64,000 nt of DNA, taken from Solanum dulcamara (Eukaryota > Streptophyta > Magnoliopsida > Solanales > Solanaceae). The stretch spans positions 55,996,501 to 56,060,500 of the forward strand of contig NC_077240.1 of assembly GCF_947179165.1 (NCBI RefSeq), given 5' to 3'. Numbering within the stretch: the stretch's first letter is position 1; the number at the start of each line of letters is the position of its first letter. Below are positions 45,706-56,988 of this stretch, piece after piece. The translations under genes were made by a program, and so were the position numbers. A model generated the notes under the pieces. That model was not told the origin of the DNA. It searched no databases and saw only the letters and a program-made list of their open reading frames with translations.

Positions 45706-46502
45706 GGCCTAGCTATGTGCCAACCTAGGTTTCCTTTATGGCCTAGATATTGGATCCATATATAGCATATTTTATGACTCACCTAGTGGGGTAGAGTCTA
45801 CCTTGGCAAAGAGATTCCCCTTTTTTCGGTGTAGGGGTAACATCGAATTCTATGTTATAACTCGCATGGTCTTATTGTCAGTTATGGTTCCTATCCCGCA
45901 TATGTATGATCTCTTATGCATTTCATGATCTAAACTATACTTTACAAATGCTTTATTTATTATGATTTTTTCTCATTTTTTGCTTACCTCACCTTATCAT
46001 GTACATTACTTGACCATTGCAAATTCCATTATCTATGTTGCATGTCATGTCCTCATACTTAGTACATTCAAATGTGCTAATGCATATGTTTTGCCTACAT
46101 TTTCTCATAATGTAGGGGTTCAGGTTGAGGATTATAATCATCGACGTGGCTAGTTAAGCCTTTCTATCCGGCGAAGATATGGTGACTCTTCATTTATCAG
46201 AGACTAGTTATGAAGTCGGCTCTTGCTTCCAAAAACTTTTGGTTATGTTTGATTTTGAGGGTGAGCTAGGAATGTATTAAGCCCTGCCTATGTGCATGAG
46301 TAAAGGCATCTAGTTGGAAAAATATTTTGAGTCTATGTTATCATGTTACATTCTTCATTTATGATTCATTTTTTACACTCTCTTATGATGTTTCTGCTTT
46401 TACTTTACCTTTTGTATGATTATGATATGAGCAAGAGGATTTGTTGTATACTTTGGGGTTTCGATCGCGTGTTACGTCTATGCCCTAGGTCATGTCGTGA
46501 TA
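45706..46502 (+). repeat. G1 3' LTR, 5'-truncated
   Basis: It matches about 41785-42561 of the 5' LTR: the same run of words GGATCCA.ATATAGC, GTAGAGTCTACC, GGTTCCTATCCCGCATATG, and the end GTCGTGATA. The first part of the LTR was lost with integrase. Confidence 0.85.
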
Positions 46503-46507
46503 GATAT
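46503..46507. repeat. Target-site duplication of G1, right (GATAT)
   Basis: Identical to 40406-40410; solo LTR F text resumes after it. Confidence 0.8.
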
Positions 46508-47706
46508 ATATTATGTTTTAAATCGAGAAAGAGTTTGAGCATGAGTTCGAGTTTGAGAAGTCTTCATTCATTGATACTGAGAATAATCATTATCGATTCT
46601 AAATGAATTTGAGTAATAATGCATTTAAATATCTATCTTGAGATTGAGTTGAGAAGTTAAAGCTATATTTTATGCATTCATAGAGGTTAGCTAGATTGAG
46701 TAAAGTCCAATGAGACTAATGAGATAATATTTTGAGTACTTATACTCACTTGAGATCATAAGCCTATATATATATAAGAAGTAGTATTGAGAACTAATTT
46801 GCGTAAGAGTATAATTAACTTGAACCCCATCAACTAGGTAGCTAGTGTAGGATGGGATTATACCATTGGTTTGAGAGACTCCTCACTTAAGTCCTTCATA
46901 CGAATTTTTATTATATCCATGAGATGAGTTGCGTCCCTTACCCTGGCAATGTATTAGATGACTGTTCATTGTATTATCACGATGCTCATAGTAATTGTTG
47001 TCACTTAAAGAAACTCCCCAAAGTGTAAATATTAATTTTTCATAATGAGTTCCTTTTATTGCTTTATTTTTTAGTTCTAAAGTTTTGAGGTTTTCATTAA
47101 ACTCGCATTGTCTTACATTCCAGTCATGTTATTTTCAATATCTTTTTTAGTAAGAATATTCAACTCAGTTCAGTATGTCCATTCAGCTTTATTATATACT
47201 GTACATTTCATGTACTAACGCTACTAGTGCTGCATTATTTTATGATGCAGATTCAGGTACTCACGATAGTGGATATTCATAAGATCTCTTTTCACCAAAA
47301 GTGGCGACACTTACTTACTTTCAGAGGACTCCAGTTTAGTTTGTTCAGTATATTTATTTATTGGTAATTTTTAGTGGAGTAGTCGAGTAACCGTAGGTCT
47401 TATCTCAGCACCTATCTCAGTTTAGTAAAGGCTTCATGCATAATGTTAGTGAGTCAGTTTAATTTATTTATTTTGATGTTTTAAATATTATTACTATTTA
47501 TATTAATAGCTATATTCAGAATTTGCATAAATTGAGATTGAGATTCTTTGAGTTTTGCATAAATATTTTAAAGTTTCACTTATTTAAAGTTTTTGTATGT
47601 ATGTTTAGTCTTTCGTTCGGTAATCAACTAGGCCAAGGGTTCTCTTGGGATGAAAAATAGTTTTTCAGTGTCGGCCACGTCCGGGGTGTATGCTTAGGAC
47701 GTTACA

Positions 47707-47826
47707 TTTCTGCTTAATTCTTGTTGATATTATTAAAATATTATTTTCCACAACCTTTTTTGGGTTTTTATTGCCTACTTTGGGGTTATAATAGGTGTCA
47801 TCATGGCCAGAGTTTGGGTTGTGTCA
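47707..47826 (+). repeat. Element H 5' LTR, right fragment
   Basis: The text GGTGTCATCATGGCCAGAG followed by GTTGTGTCA is the usual LTR end here. Together with 38946-39273 it is all that remains of this LTR. Confidence 0.6.
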
Positions 47827-47829
47827 GAT

Positions 47830-47841
47830 TAGTATCTAAGC
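47830..47841 (+). other. Degenerate primer-binding site, element H
   Basis: TAGTATCTAAGC differs at three positions from TGGTATCAGAGC. It is placed three bases after the LTR end, and the leader after it matches those of B and C (GTAGTCTCACTAGTA). Confidence 0.6.
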
Positions 47842-48032
47842 TTTATGTTCGGTAGTCTCACTAGTAAAGGAGAAAGTTCTTACTAGAGTCTCGCAGATCA
47901 GTATGATGACATACGTATTCTATCTTTGGGAGGCTATAAGGTATTCTTAAGAATACTTCACTTCTCTTGTTCCTTATTATGAATCTTTGACTCTACCAAC
48001 TTATGAGTTATGTTTGTTTCATCCTTTCTTAG

Positions 48033-51000
48033 ATGGATAGGATGAGATCATCTGTGGGTGGGTGAGAGCCTCCTACTCTTATTGGGAAATTCCCATATAG
48101 GGGTAGAGGTCGAGGGAGACCTAGAGGTCGAGGTGGGGTGCGAGCTACAATACCATCTCGAGATCAGGAGAGGGAACCGTCACCGAAGCTCAATATATAG
48201 GTTGAGCACATTCAACATAAGCCGAATGGTGTGGGGTTAGCCCAACCTTTGTTAGGCTTTGTTTCTCTGTTGGTTCTTGAGGAAACACTAATGAGGATTC
48301 ATAATTTCATTGAGGGTATGTCCTAGGCATGAACTTTGACTAGTACTTCATCAAGCCCTAGATTTGAGACTAGGCTCAGAGTTCAGCAAAGCAAGGGGCA
48401 CCAGGTGTTCAGATACTATGGGTACAACCTACTGTTGAGGCTCCTTGTTTAGTTGTTTAGTTGGTACCTATATTTTCTCTACCTATGTAATCCCTCAAAA
48501 TGCTCATAAGAGCCTTAAGAATGCCTTGGGAATAGGCCACTTATGTAATGAATTATCCTTAATCTTTTTAGAAAATCCGAGTTCGGAATATCGATCAGGG
48601 TGTTAAAACCTACAGAAAATAGTATCGGTGGATTTTTAGGACCCGTAGATCGAAAGATAGATTTCTCAAAGGAACTATACAAATCAGTAAGGTGTGCGGC
48701 AAGTCTGCATCATGGACTTGGTGAGGGTTTTCTGGCCGAATTTAGTTTTTTGCAAGGGTACTTTAGACTTTTCTCTAATTGTTAGTTAATGAACCTAGAC
48801 ATTTTTAGGACTTAATTTAGCTCATTAAATTAACCTAAACTTATAATTCTATTCATTCTTCTACAATTTACCTACTCAAATATTTCTCTCTCTACAAAAG
48901 ACTCTCAAGGGCTTCATTGAAGACTTCAAGTAAATTCACTCAAGCTCTCCATCAAAACTCTCAAGTTCTTCCAAATTAATTGGTGTTCTCACTTAAGGTA
49001 TGTGGGTATTGATTCATGGATTCTTTCATCCATGAAGCCCAATCAATTTCTCAAAATTTTCTATCAAATTAAAGCATAGTATTTTATGGGTTTTATGACC
49101 TCTACTCCTATTGTATGAATTATGATTCAAAATATGATCATGAGTCTATTTTGATTTAAATTGATGGGTATTGCATTAAATTGAAGAGTTTTTCCATGAA
49201 TTCTCCTATTTTTATTTCTAAGGTTCATGATGGAAATTATGAGTATTTTCAATTATACTTCCAAGAGATATTATCTATATGAATTATGTATGGGATGATA
49301 TAAAGTTTATGATCATGCATGTTTTCTAATCAATTTCATAATTTTCAAATCAATTGATCATGCAATTGAGTTCTACTCTAAGTTCAAGGTATGAATTTCA
49401 TGCAAGTTATGAAGTAAATTGACTTAGGGCCCTATGTGGTGACCTAAAGCCTAAAAGGTGACTTACAGCCCTATGCGGTGACCTAAGGCCTAACGATATG
49501 AATTATGCAAATTTGATTGTAATGATGAAAGGACAATTCTCACATTACAAGTATGTTATGAAAATGAGCTACTCTATGATTTCAAATCTATGATTATGCC
49601 TATGATATATGTAAGTATGATTTCTATGCTATGCATGTATTCCGTGGGATTTGACTTAGCACCAAGTGGACTTGAGGTGGGGGCCCTACCAAAAACCTTA
49701 GTAGCAACCTCATATCCCATAAACTACGTGCCACTATAGGTTGCCTTCATGGCCTAACTATTGGATCCACAAATAGCATATGTATGACCCGCCTAGCGGG
49801 GTAGAGCCTACCTTGGCTAGTAGATTCCTATTTTTCTTCATATTATGGGGAGACAATGGGATTCCATGTTATAACTTTCTTGGTCTTATTGTCGGTTATG
49901 GTTCCTATCCCACATATGTATGATCTCTTATGTATGCTACGATTTTAAATTATGTTTTTTAAATGCTTTGGTCAAAATAATTTTCTCATGACTTTACTTA
50001 CCTCATCTTATCCTGTGATTTATTTGACCATTGTATTTCATGATTTATGTTGTATGTCACGCCATAATACTTAGTACATTCCAACGTACTAATATATACT
50101 TTTTACCTACATTGTCTCATAATGTAGGGGTTCAGATTGAATATCATACTCATCTACGTGGCTAGTTAAACTTTCCTATCTAGCGGTGTTTGTGGTGAGT
50201 CTTCATTTATCAGGGACTAGCTATCGAGTTAGTTATTATTTTAAAAACTTTTACTATGTTTTATTTTGAGGGTGAGCTAGGGATATGTCTTATCCCCCAC
50301 CCTTAATCATGAGTAGAGGCATCTAGTTGGACAAATGTTTCAAATTTATATTGTCATGTGACGTTCTTAAATTTCTATTCATAGTTTAGACTCTCTTATG
50401 ATGTTTCCTTTTTTTCCTTACCTTATGTATGTTTGTGATATGCAAAAGAGGCTTGGTTGGAGCCCTTTGGGGTTTCAATCACCCTATTATGACTAGGACC
50501 TTGGTCGGGTCGTGACAACCTATGGAAGCTAAAACAGTTATGACTTTTCGGTAGCTAGAGATGTTGGGGCCATTCATCAGGTTGGGTCCTCCTAGGTTCA
50601 CATTTGTTGTGGGCAAGGATGCCTACGAGTTTCTATTTAGTTGTTAGTAGAAGTTGCAAAATCTTTGGTTAGTGGAGTCTTATGGGATGGATTACTCTAC
50701 TTTTCATCTAGATAGGTCAGTGAAATAGTGGTGGAGAACTTATCTCGAGTGCAAAATAGCTAGTCACTTCCAATGAGTTGGGCTCAGTTCTTCAATGCTT
50801 TTTTTAATAAGTATGTACCTCAAAACTTGAGAAAGCATTTGCAAGATGAGTTCACAAACTTAACTCCAGGATCATTGTTAGCTGTAGAGTATAAGACAAA
50901 ATTCCATGAGATAGCCAGACATGCGACTATGTTTATACCGATAGAGCATGAGAAGGTGCGTAGATTTTTTAGTGGGCTACCATTTCTACTTAGGTTGGCT

Positions 51001-51500
51001 ATAGAGCATATGGTGTCATTTATATTTTCTTTTCATAGATAGTTTATCATACAATCACCACTGATGTAATCCTTCATGAGGCATATGGAGGCAACGAAAA
51101 GAGGCTCTTCTACTAGGGTTGTTTTATCGGGTCTCAATCCCATGGTTGAGGATTTTTGGGTTGATTCAGGTAGCTCTTCAGCTTAAAGATGGTAGCACTA
51201 CGGGCGCTAGTGGTCAGTTGGTTTAGACTTCTTGGGGTTTGCATTCGGGTTATTTAGGCTATGGTGGCCTTTGTTTTCCAACTGAGCGATTTCAATAGGT
51301 CATATCTTGTAGGGGTTGTTATGAATGCGATGAGTAGGGGCACTTTTCAAGATATTATCAGAAGGCATAGTCTCCAATTCATTCAACTAGAGGTGGTAAT
51401 CAGGGTGGTAGGGTTGGTCCTTAGAAAACTCGTGGTGTTCCTTGGTTAGGCAGGTTAGGCGATCGAGGTGGATGCGACTTTATGTATGCCTTTCTACGCA
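48033..51500 (+). pseudogene. gag: Degenerate gag of element H, split by solo LTR G2
   Basis: The ATG at 48033 directly follows CATCCTTTCTTAG, an acceptor-like tract. The N-terminus has an Arg/Gly run (48100-48150). After the insertion (48486-50517) the capsid domain follows: FTGGTTEDAYEF-like at about 50605, WWRTYLE at about 50732, then the open frame 50773-51042 with MSWAQFFNAFFNKYVPQ..R, DEFTNL.PGS...VEY and FHEIARHA, VRRFFSGL. The zinc knuckle at about 51318-51360 reads CYECDE, stop, GH, with the last Cys replaced by Tyr. Stops elsewhere, for example 51040, end the frames. Confidence 0.8.
48486..50517 (+). mobile_element. Solo LTR G2 inserted in H gag
   Basis: It starts TGTAATCCCTC and ends GTCGTGACA. 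It aligns with the G1 5' LTR over its full length (2032 bp against 2151). ACCTA flanks it on both sides (48481-48485, 50518-50522). No internal region of G1 type lies beside it, and gag of H continues right after, so it is a solo LTR from recombination between the two LTRs of a lost element. A donor-like AAG|GTATGT is at 48996-49003. Confidence 0.9.
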
Positions 51501-51900
51501 GGCCAGAGGCAGAGGCAGAGGATATTGTCATCACAGGTATGACATTTATCTCTCATCAGCCTGTATATGCTTTATTTGATATATGGTCTACTTACTCATA
51601 TGTTTCTACCTATTATGCTACGCATTTGGATGTGTTCTATGTCCCTATGTGTATAGCTACGCCCATAGCTAAATTTTTAGTAGTGGATTGAGTGTATCAA
51701 TCATGTGTGGTGTCCATTTTGGGGTATGATACTGGGGAAGACCTGATTATATTGGATATGATAGACTTCAACTTGATTATAAACATGGATTGGATTTCTC
51801 TTTATCATGCCATCTTAGATTGCTTTTCAAAGACTATTACTCTGTACATGCCTGGTATCCCTCTTCTTGTGTAGACGGGTACCATTAGCCATATACTAAG
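51501..51900 (+). pseudogene. pol: Degenerate aspartic protease, element H
   Basis: Open frame 51482-51691 holds ISHQPVYALFDIWSTYSYVS: the catalytic Asp is present but the following Ser/Thr-Gly is Ile-Trp. A stop at 51689 is followed by the frame 51692-51874 with GEDLIILDMIDFNLIINMDWISLYHAILDC, the usual flap and linker region. Only a single stop separates the two halves. Confidence 0.8.
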
Positions 51901-52253
51901 GGGTATTATTTCATTTTTTAGCGCATGGTGGTTGGTAGAAAAGGGGTGTCTAGCATATCTTATTTATGTTTCTGATACTAGTGCTGATACTCCTTCTCTT
52001 GAGTCAATTTCAATGGTTTGAGAGTACTCTGATATGTTTCCTACTGATCCACCTGGTCTTCTTCCTGATCGTGATATTGATTTTAGCATTGATATTGAGC
52101 GGGACACGCAACTAATTTGTATTCCACCCTATCAGATGGCTCTAACTAAGTTAGAGATCTTAAGGAGTATTTTCAAGACCTTTTGAGTAAGGGGTTCATT
52201 ATACCTAGTATGAGAAAAAAGAATGGTACATTGCATATATGTATTAATAACAG
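51901..52253 (+). pseudogene. pol: Element H reverse transcriptase, first part
   Basis: It follows protease in the usual order: SLESISMV.EYSDMFPTD.PGLLPDRDIDF (about 51995-52085), a PPYQM word near 52125-52140, SKGFIIPS (about 52185) and KKNGTLHICINN (about 52215-52250). The text breaks at 52253 in the middle of the CIDYRQLNK motif, where minus-strand block I starts. The rest of the motif reappears at about 59890. Confidence 0.8.
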
Positions 52254-53216
52254 TGTCATGACCCAACCCTGTAGGCTGCGACTGGGGTCCGACCTGGACC
52301 CTTCATATATCTAACTATCAATTGTGGTCAAATTGAATTGTAAATAAAATAATATCATGTAATAGAGCCCCATTGGACGATAACATTTTCATAAACCTAT
52401 AGACCACTTCATTTGTGTCGTAACATGAAAGGGCATGCAAGCCGACAAGGCTGCCATAACATAATAACATATACCATACATCATGTAGACCCAGCTGAAT
52501 CAAACTGATATACACAACCCATATATACATGTCTACAGACGTCTAACAATATCAATGACAACATATGGCGGGACAGGTCCCCCACCGTACCCCTAAATAA
52601 CAAAACAATACTATATATCAACGGCCAATACCAAAAACTAGGCTCCGATACAATGGAGCCTCTTCAAGCTGAGCTAAGCGGGATCCTAAGATGACGGACT
52701 CCCAAAACCTGTACCTGCACCTGCGGGTATAAAATGCAGCCCACTCGAGAAAAGGGGGGTCAGTATGACATATGTACTGAGTATGTAAAATATAACACAA
52801 TACGACTAGAGGCATATCTGAAATAAAGAAGTAGGGGATAAAATATCAAATCAAAAACCTGTACCTGGAAAAGTAAAATCATGCATGCTCAAACTTTCAA
52901 TATAGCCGGCCCTATAAGGGATCCAGTGAGACATATATGTAGTACCATCACCTCCTTATTACAACACATCATTATATCATCATATATATACATACGTACC
53001 CGGCCCTCTAGTGAGGGCGCAATGAACAATGCAGTGGATTATGCACGATTACTATTTCCAGCCTCGGGGTGGACGAAAGAAGTGTTATAGTATGCATGAG
53101 TAGAGTAGTGAGAAACAAAACACAATTTAAATCATTATCAGAGACTCAATAAATTCATCAGTTGAATCATCCCTGGAGATCAGGGCAGAAAGTATCTGAC
53201 GTATACCCTCTAAATG
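52254..53216 (-). repeat. Block I left LTR, truncated
   Basis: + strand TGTCATGACCCAACCC onward is highly similar to 56989-57955. Similarity ends abruptly at TAAATGT (about 53217), where integrase sequence begins. Confidence 0.85.
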
Positions 53217-53730
53217 TTGATATCGATTAATTGAATATTACATGTGCCAACTCTAGGCTTCTAGTTAACAGCTTGCTCAATCATGTCGGGTCCTTTTAGC
53301 TTAGTCTCTCTAACATCGCCCTATCCAATAGGGGCTTACAAATCTTTATCTACCAGTCTTGTATGGGGGGCATTGGGATACTGCAGTAGTAATTATTATT
53401 GTAGGCAACTCGATAAGTGATGGATAATCATCCCAGCTACCATCGAAGTTAATCTCCCGGCTTGCGACATATCTTCTAGTGTCTAATAGTGCGCTCAGTC
53501 TATTTAACAGCTCGAGGGAAAAATGTGGTACGAAGACCTGTCTGTGCTCCTTATCTCTTCTTGGACTGATCTCAAGACGTTAATCATAATTGAAGTCCCT
53601 CTATCTGAGATATTAGCTGGGGAAACCTCACATAATCTTACTACCTCCTTGTCCTATAACTTCACCTAGTTCCAGTTGCATAGGTGGTCTTTCTTGAAAG
53701 AAAATGGGTTGATTCGTTAGCCTTCTTGCA
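53217..53730 (-). pseudogene. pol: Integrase core fragment, block I
   Basis: Read from about 53730 leftward on the minus strand, with stops and frame changes: a LTNQPIFF-like piece (for LTKSAHF), VRLCEVSPANISDRGTS (for the VRLHGVP..IISDRGT motif, with its catalytic Asp kept), VLRSVQEE, LEDM, GSWDDYPSLIE, then words equal to YEALYGR.CRSPI and GPDMI..AV at the left end. This order is the DDE core of plant gypsy integrases. It is joined directly to the middle of the LTR at 53216, so the C-terminus and chromodomain are deleted. Confidence 0.7.
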
Positions 53731-56700
53731 ATAACCCGTATAGCACCCTACTCTTAAAGAGTATAGAATTGGTGCGTGATGACGTTGATAACTTGGGAAT
53801 CCTTAGCCTCTTATATTTCTTCTCGACTTTCTTCAGAATTTTAACTGACACTCTATTTTATTGGGTTTTGCTTTTTAATACTTAGAGTTGGTTGCCAGGT
53901 GGTGTCAAAATTTCCTCTCCCACTGGCCCATATAGCCTCTTTGTGGTTTGCCTCTCATTAACTGGTACTATGTTGAAGAATTGTGGCATTTGAGTGCATC
54001 GTCAGTTAGCAATTAGCTAATCCTTTTTGTCTTGCTTAAATCCCTATTTATAATACCCTCAACATAACTTATAGTACTTTTAGGAACATAATCTCATGTC
54101 GTTCCTCCGCCACTAGTTCAGATTCTTCCATCTCGCGCGATCACACCCGCACTATCGCACTAAATTCCACTAGAATTTAGAAGTTTAGTATGCTTAGGCG
54201 AGAGAAATACTGGGATGGGTGACCTCCTTGGGAAGTCCTCATGTCGCGTTTCATGGTAATCCTTGCAATAATGTGCGGGGCACTCAACTTAGCCCAAAAT
54301 TTATCTTAGCGTCGTCTCACTTGTCTTTATGTGTTGCCTTGCTCTTTCCTCTATTATCTTGCAACTGGTGTAGAGGTAGATCTTTAGTTCCACTATGACC
54401 ATGTCCCTTTTTGGTCATTTTGGTTTAACTCCTCCTACTATATTCCCCCCATTAGGTATGCACCCATTCATTGGAGTTGGCTACTGAGTAGCGCTAAAGT
54501 TCGTTCATATAGTGACTTTTAGAGCCACTTTGAGTTCTATTTATCATTAGTTGGCATAGTTTTATAGGAATTTGACATATAAGCTTGCCAACCTATAGTA
54601 CCCAGCTAGTCCTTTCCGACTTATTTAAACCATTTTACAATTTTTTTCCTTACCCCCGCTTGTAACCTTCTTGACACATTCTCGTGTCATTCTTTACCTT
54701 TACGAGAAAATGAGAGAGTGCAAGAAATACCTTTTCGCACTTCTTTCTATTTCCTTATTTACTCCTTGCTTATCTTATCTCCTACCATAGGAGTCTTGCT
54801 ATTTCTTTTCCTTGGTTATTTATCTATCGCAATATCATTTGCGACCAAATCTACAACCAACATTTGGCTTTTGATCTAGCATGTTGTCATTATCTTTTGT
54901 AGTGTCCCTTGAGTTATTCGATATCCTTTCATTGTTATATTCTTTTGCTTTTATACGTACCCACCTTCTAGTGTTATATTGTTTAGGTCTTGCTGGAAAC
55001 TTCTTAACACTATCTTGCATAGCTTTCTAACTTCTATCCAATTATTGACGACTTCCAGATCCTTCTAACTTGCTTCAACAAAGGATCTTATTGAAGTTTA
55101 AGCATCCATATCGAACATGTTGCCACATCAATTGCCTTTATCTTACCCTTCACAGTTTTCTAACTTGCTTCCCCCCTTTAGAGGGTAGTTATACCTTTAT
55201 CCACTTATACCTTGCTCTATGTCCAGTCTCAATTTCGTCTAGTGTCCTTCCCCAATGTACTTGGTACTATATCATGTCCCCATCTTTGTGCATTATTTTT
55301 TTTGCCAACTTGATTATCCATGTATGGAACCTTGGCTAAATTATGAAGCGTCGAGAACCCTTTTCATACATAGTGCGACACCTCATCTATTAATCTGTAC
55401 TTGAGTAATAGGACCCATAGAACAACTCATCCGAGGCCACATTCTACTTGTGTTTATAAAAAGTTAATATACACTTGTAGCCGTTCTAAATTTTCATTTA
55501 ACTAGGCAACATCTGTATTCCGACATTCATTGTCCCATGTTCTCTTGGAGTAGTGGCTTTCCCAACCTATATCCTTTGTTTCTTGAGATGAATGAAAGTT
55601 GTGCCTTTTATTCCTCGGGGTGAATGTAGGTTACACCAATTATTCCTTAAGTTTGCCATCCTTGTCCCTTAAGGGTTCCACTATTTTTGGGGCAACATTG
55701 TGTACACTTATCATTTCTTTGTATCTTAGGCTCCATGCTCTTACTGAGTACTCAATGCAGGGTTTTAACTTAGTCCACGTATACTAAGTGAGCCTTACTA
55801 GTGGTCCTACTTTATCCCTGTATAATTGTATCACCCCGTTTAATTCATACTTACATATCCCCTTTTTAGTTCGCACTCACATTCAGTTCCTGACATCTCT
55901 TTGAGGTGCTTCTGTCCAAAGCCCTTTCCCCAATTAGTCGGTGGAGAACTATAAACTGTTATCGTAACCCATTTTCCTACCATTATTGGAAGAAACCAGA
56001 ATCTCTTAAACATCACAGTACTTCTTTTAATACTTGCCCTACCTGGTCTCCTTTTGAGTTTATCCTCGAGTTATGAACAACTTATCTAATTTACAATTAA
56101 GAGTTGGGGGCTTGGCACTTTCAAAATGATTGAAGCTCAGTTATTGGACATCTTACCCTTCAACCTGAGCTTCTTTTTTTTGTACAGCACAATTACAGCT
56201 GGAGATACTGTGGTCTGAAACTGTACTGCTCAGACAAACTTATGTTTCTCCGTAATAAACTTCCCCGAGTAAAAAGGGTATCCCTTATTGACGACATGAA
56301 GAGTACCTCTTACATCTTTAATTTGGCATAATATGGGTACTCAGTATCAATTTCCAAGGCATGTTATAAAGCTATGTTTTATTCCCTTTTTCTTGTTCTG
56401 GGAAAATTTTGGCAGAGTTTTCTCTATATTTCTTACTATCCTACAACCTGCACACAGAAAATACCAACAATGCCTCATAGGGCCAACACATATATATATT
56501 CATATTATATCACAGCCATACAGGGCTTTCAATATCATCTCATATCGTAGCCACACAAGGCTTTCAACGTTAACAATAGTATGAAAGTGATGGACTTACC
56601 TTATATGTCCAACTTCAAATTGCATCTGTTGCACTTTTTGTCTACATTCCTTTCATATTTCAACTTTACATTTCAATCACATGTCAATACCTTACCCAAC

Positions 56701-56760
56701 AGATATCTTTCGGGCCTTTACTTTACTTACTTGTGTGCTTCGTAACTTTCTATGTCGTCA
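53731..56760. other. Interior of block I without recognisable proteins
   Basis: Both strands were read. Open frames here (such as 55070-55339 +) have no motif I know. Apart from the 5S-like sequence at 54133 I find no gag, protease or RT. It may be extremely decayed coding sequence, or unrelated insertions. Confidence 0.4.
54133..54252 (+). pseudogene. 5S rRNA-like sequence (degenerate)
   Basis: A 120-bp stretch follows plant 5S rRNA from end to end: CGATCACACCCGCACTA at the 5' side, a box A-like AGTTTAGTATGCTTAGGCGAG at about 54183-54203, and a box C-like GGATGGGTGACCTCC with GGGAAGTCCTC at about 54214-54240. There is one extra T in CCTCC-TT-GGG, and about two dozen substitutions, concentrated in the 5' and middle parts. 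No T-run terminator lies just after. It is on the opposite strand to block I. It may be a retroposed 5S gene, or part of a 5S-bearing terminal-repeat element such as Cassandra; I cannot identify Cassandra LTR ends around it. Confidence 0.75.
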
Positions 56761-56988
56761 ATTACTTCCTTCTGTTGGTGTCGTCCTGTTGTTAAGATCC
56801 TAGGTTAGTACAAGGAATTGTCCTATGACTCGGATCTATAGCACGATCTCATATATAAAAGAAATGTAACATCCTAAACGTCCTGTAGCCTCCTGTTTAT
56901 AGATGTGGCGCATAACACATTGATACACAAGATTCTACTAGACAGAGTCTGCAGACAATCTAAGAACGAACTGCTCTAATACCACTTC
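56761..56988 (-). other. Leader and primer-binding site of block I
   Basis: The minus strand reads TGGTATTAGAGC at 56984-56973, one change from consensus, four bases inside the LTR. The adjacent text (words GACGCG-like, AACACAC, CTACTAGACA) resembles leaders common to this class of element. Confidence 0.7.

Larger units (their letters stand above)
40411..46502 (+). mobile_element. Element G1: gypsy-type element with pol-to-LTR deletion
   Basis: The 5' LTR is 40411-42561, followed by PBS, gag, protease, RT and RNase H; then a fusion at about 45705 runs into the second half of the 3' LTR, ending GTCGTGATA at 46502. GATAT flanks it. Integrase, chromodomain and the first ~1.35 kb of the 3' LTR are missing. 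Its LTR is closely related to solo LTR G2 (48486-50517). It has the best preserved reading frames of the window. Confidence 0.85.
39274..47706 (+). mobile_element. Solo LTR F, split by element G1
   Basis: It starts TGTTAAGACCCG at 39274 and ends GACGTTACA at 47706. G1 (40411-46502) divides it, leaving about 2.3 kb of LTR in total. A donor-like AAG|GTATGT lies at 40134-40141. No internal coding region or second LTR of this family is seen. Flanks ATCTA (left) and TTTCT (right) do not match, so the target duplication is lost or the ends are slightly misplaced. Confidence 0.6.

Noticed and set aside
39269..47711. Target duplication for solo LTR F
   Set aside because: ATCTA and TTTCT do not match even allowing one change; left as unresolved.
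54133..54252. Functional 5S rRNA gene
   Set aside because: About two dozen changes, an insertion in the box C region and no T-run terminator; also not in a 5S array.
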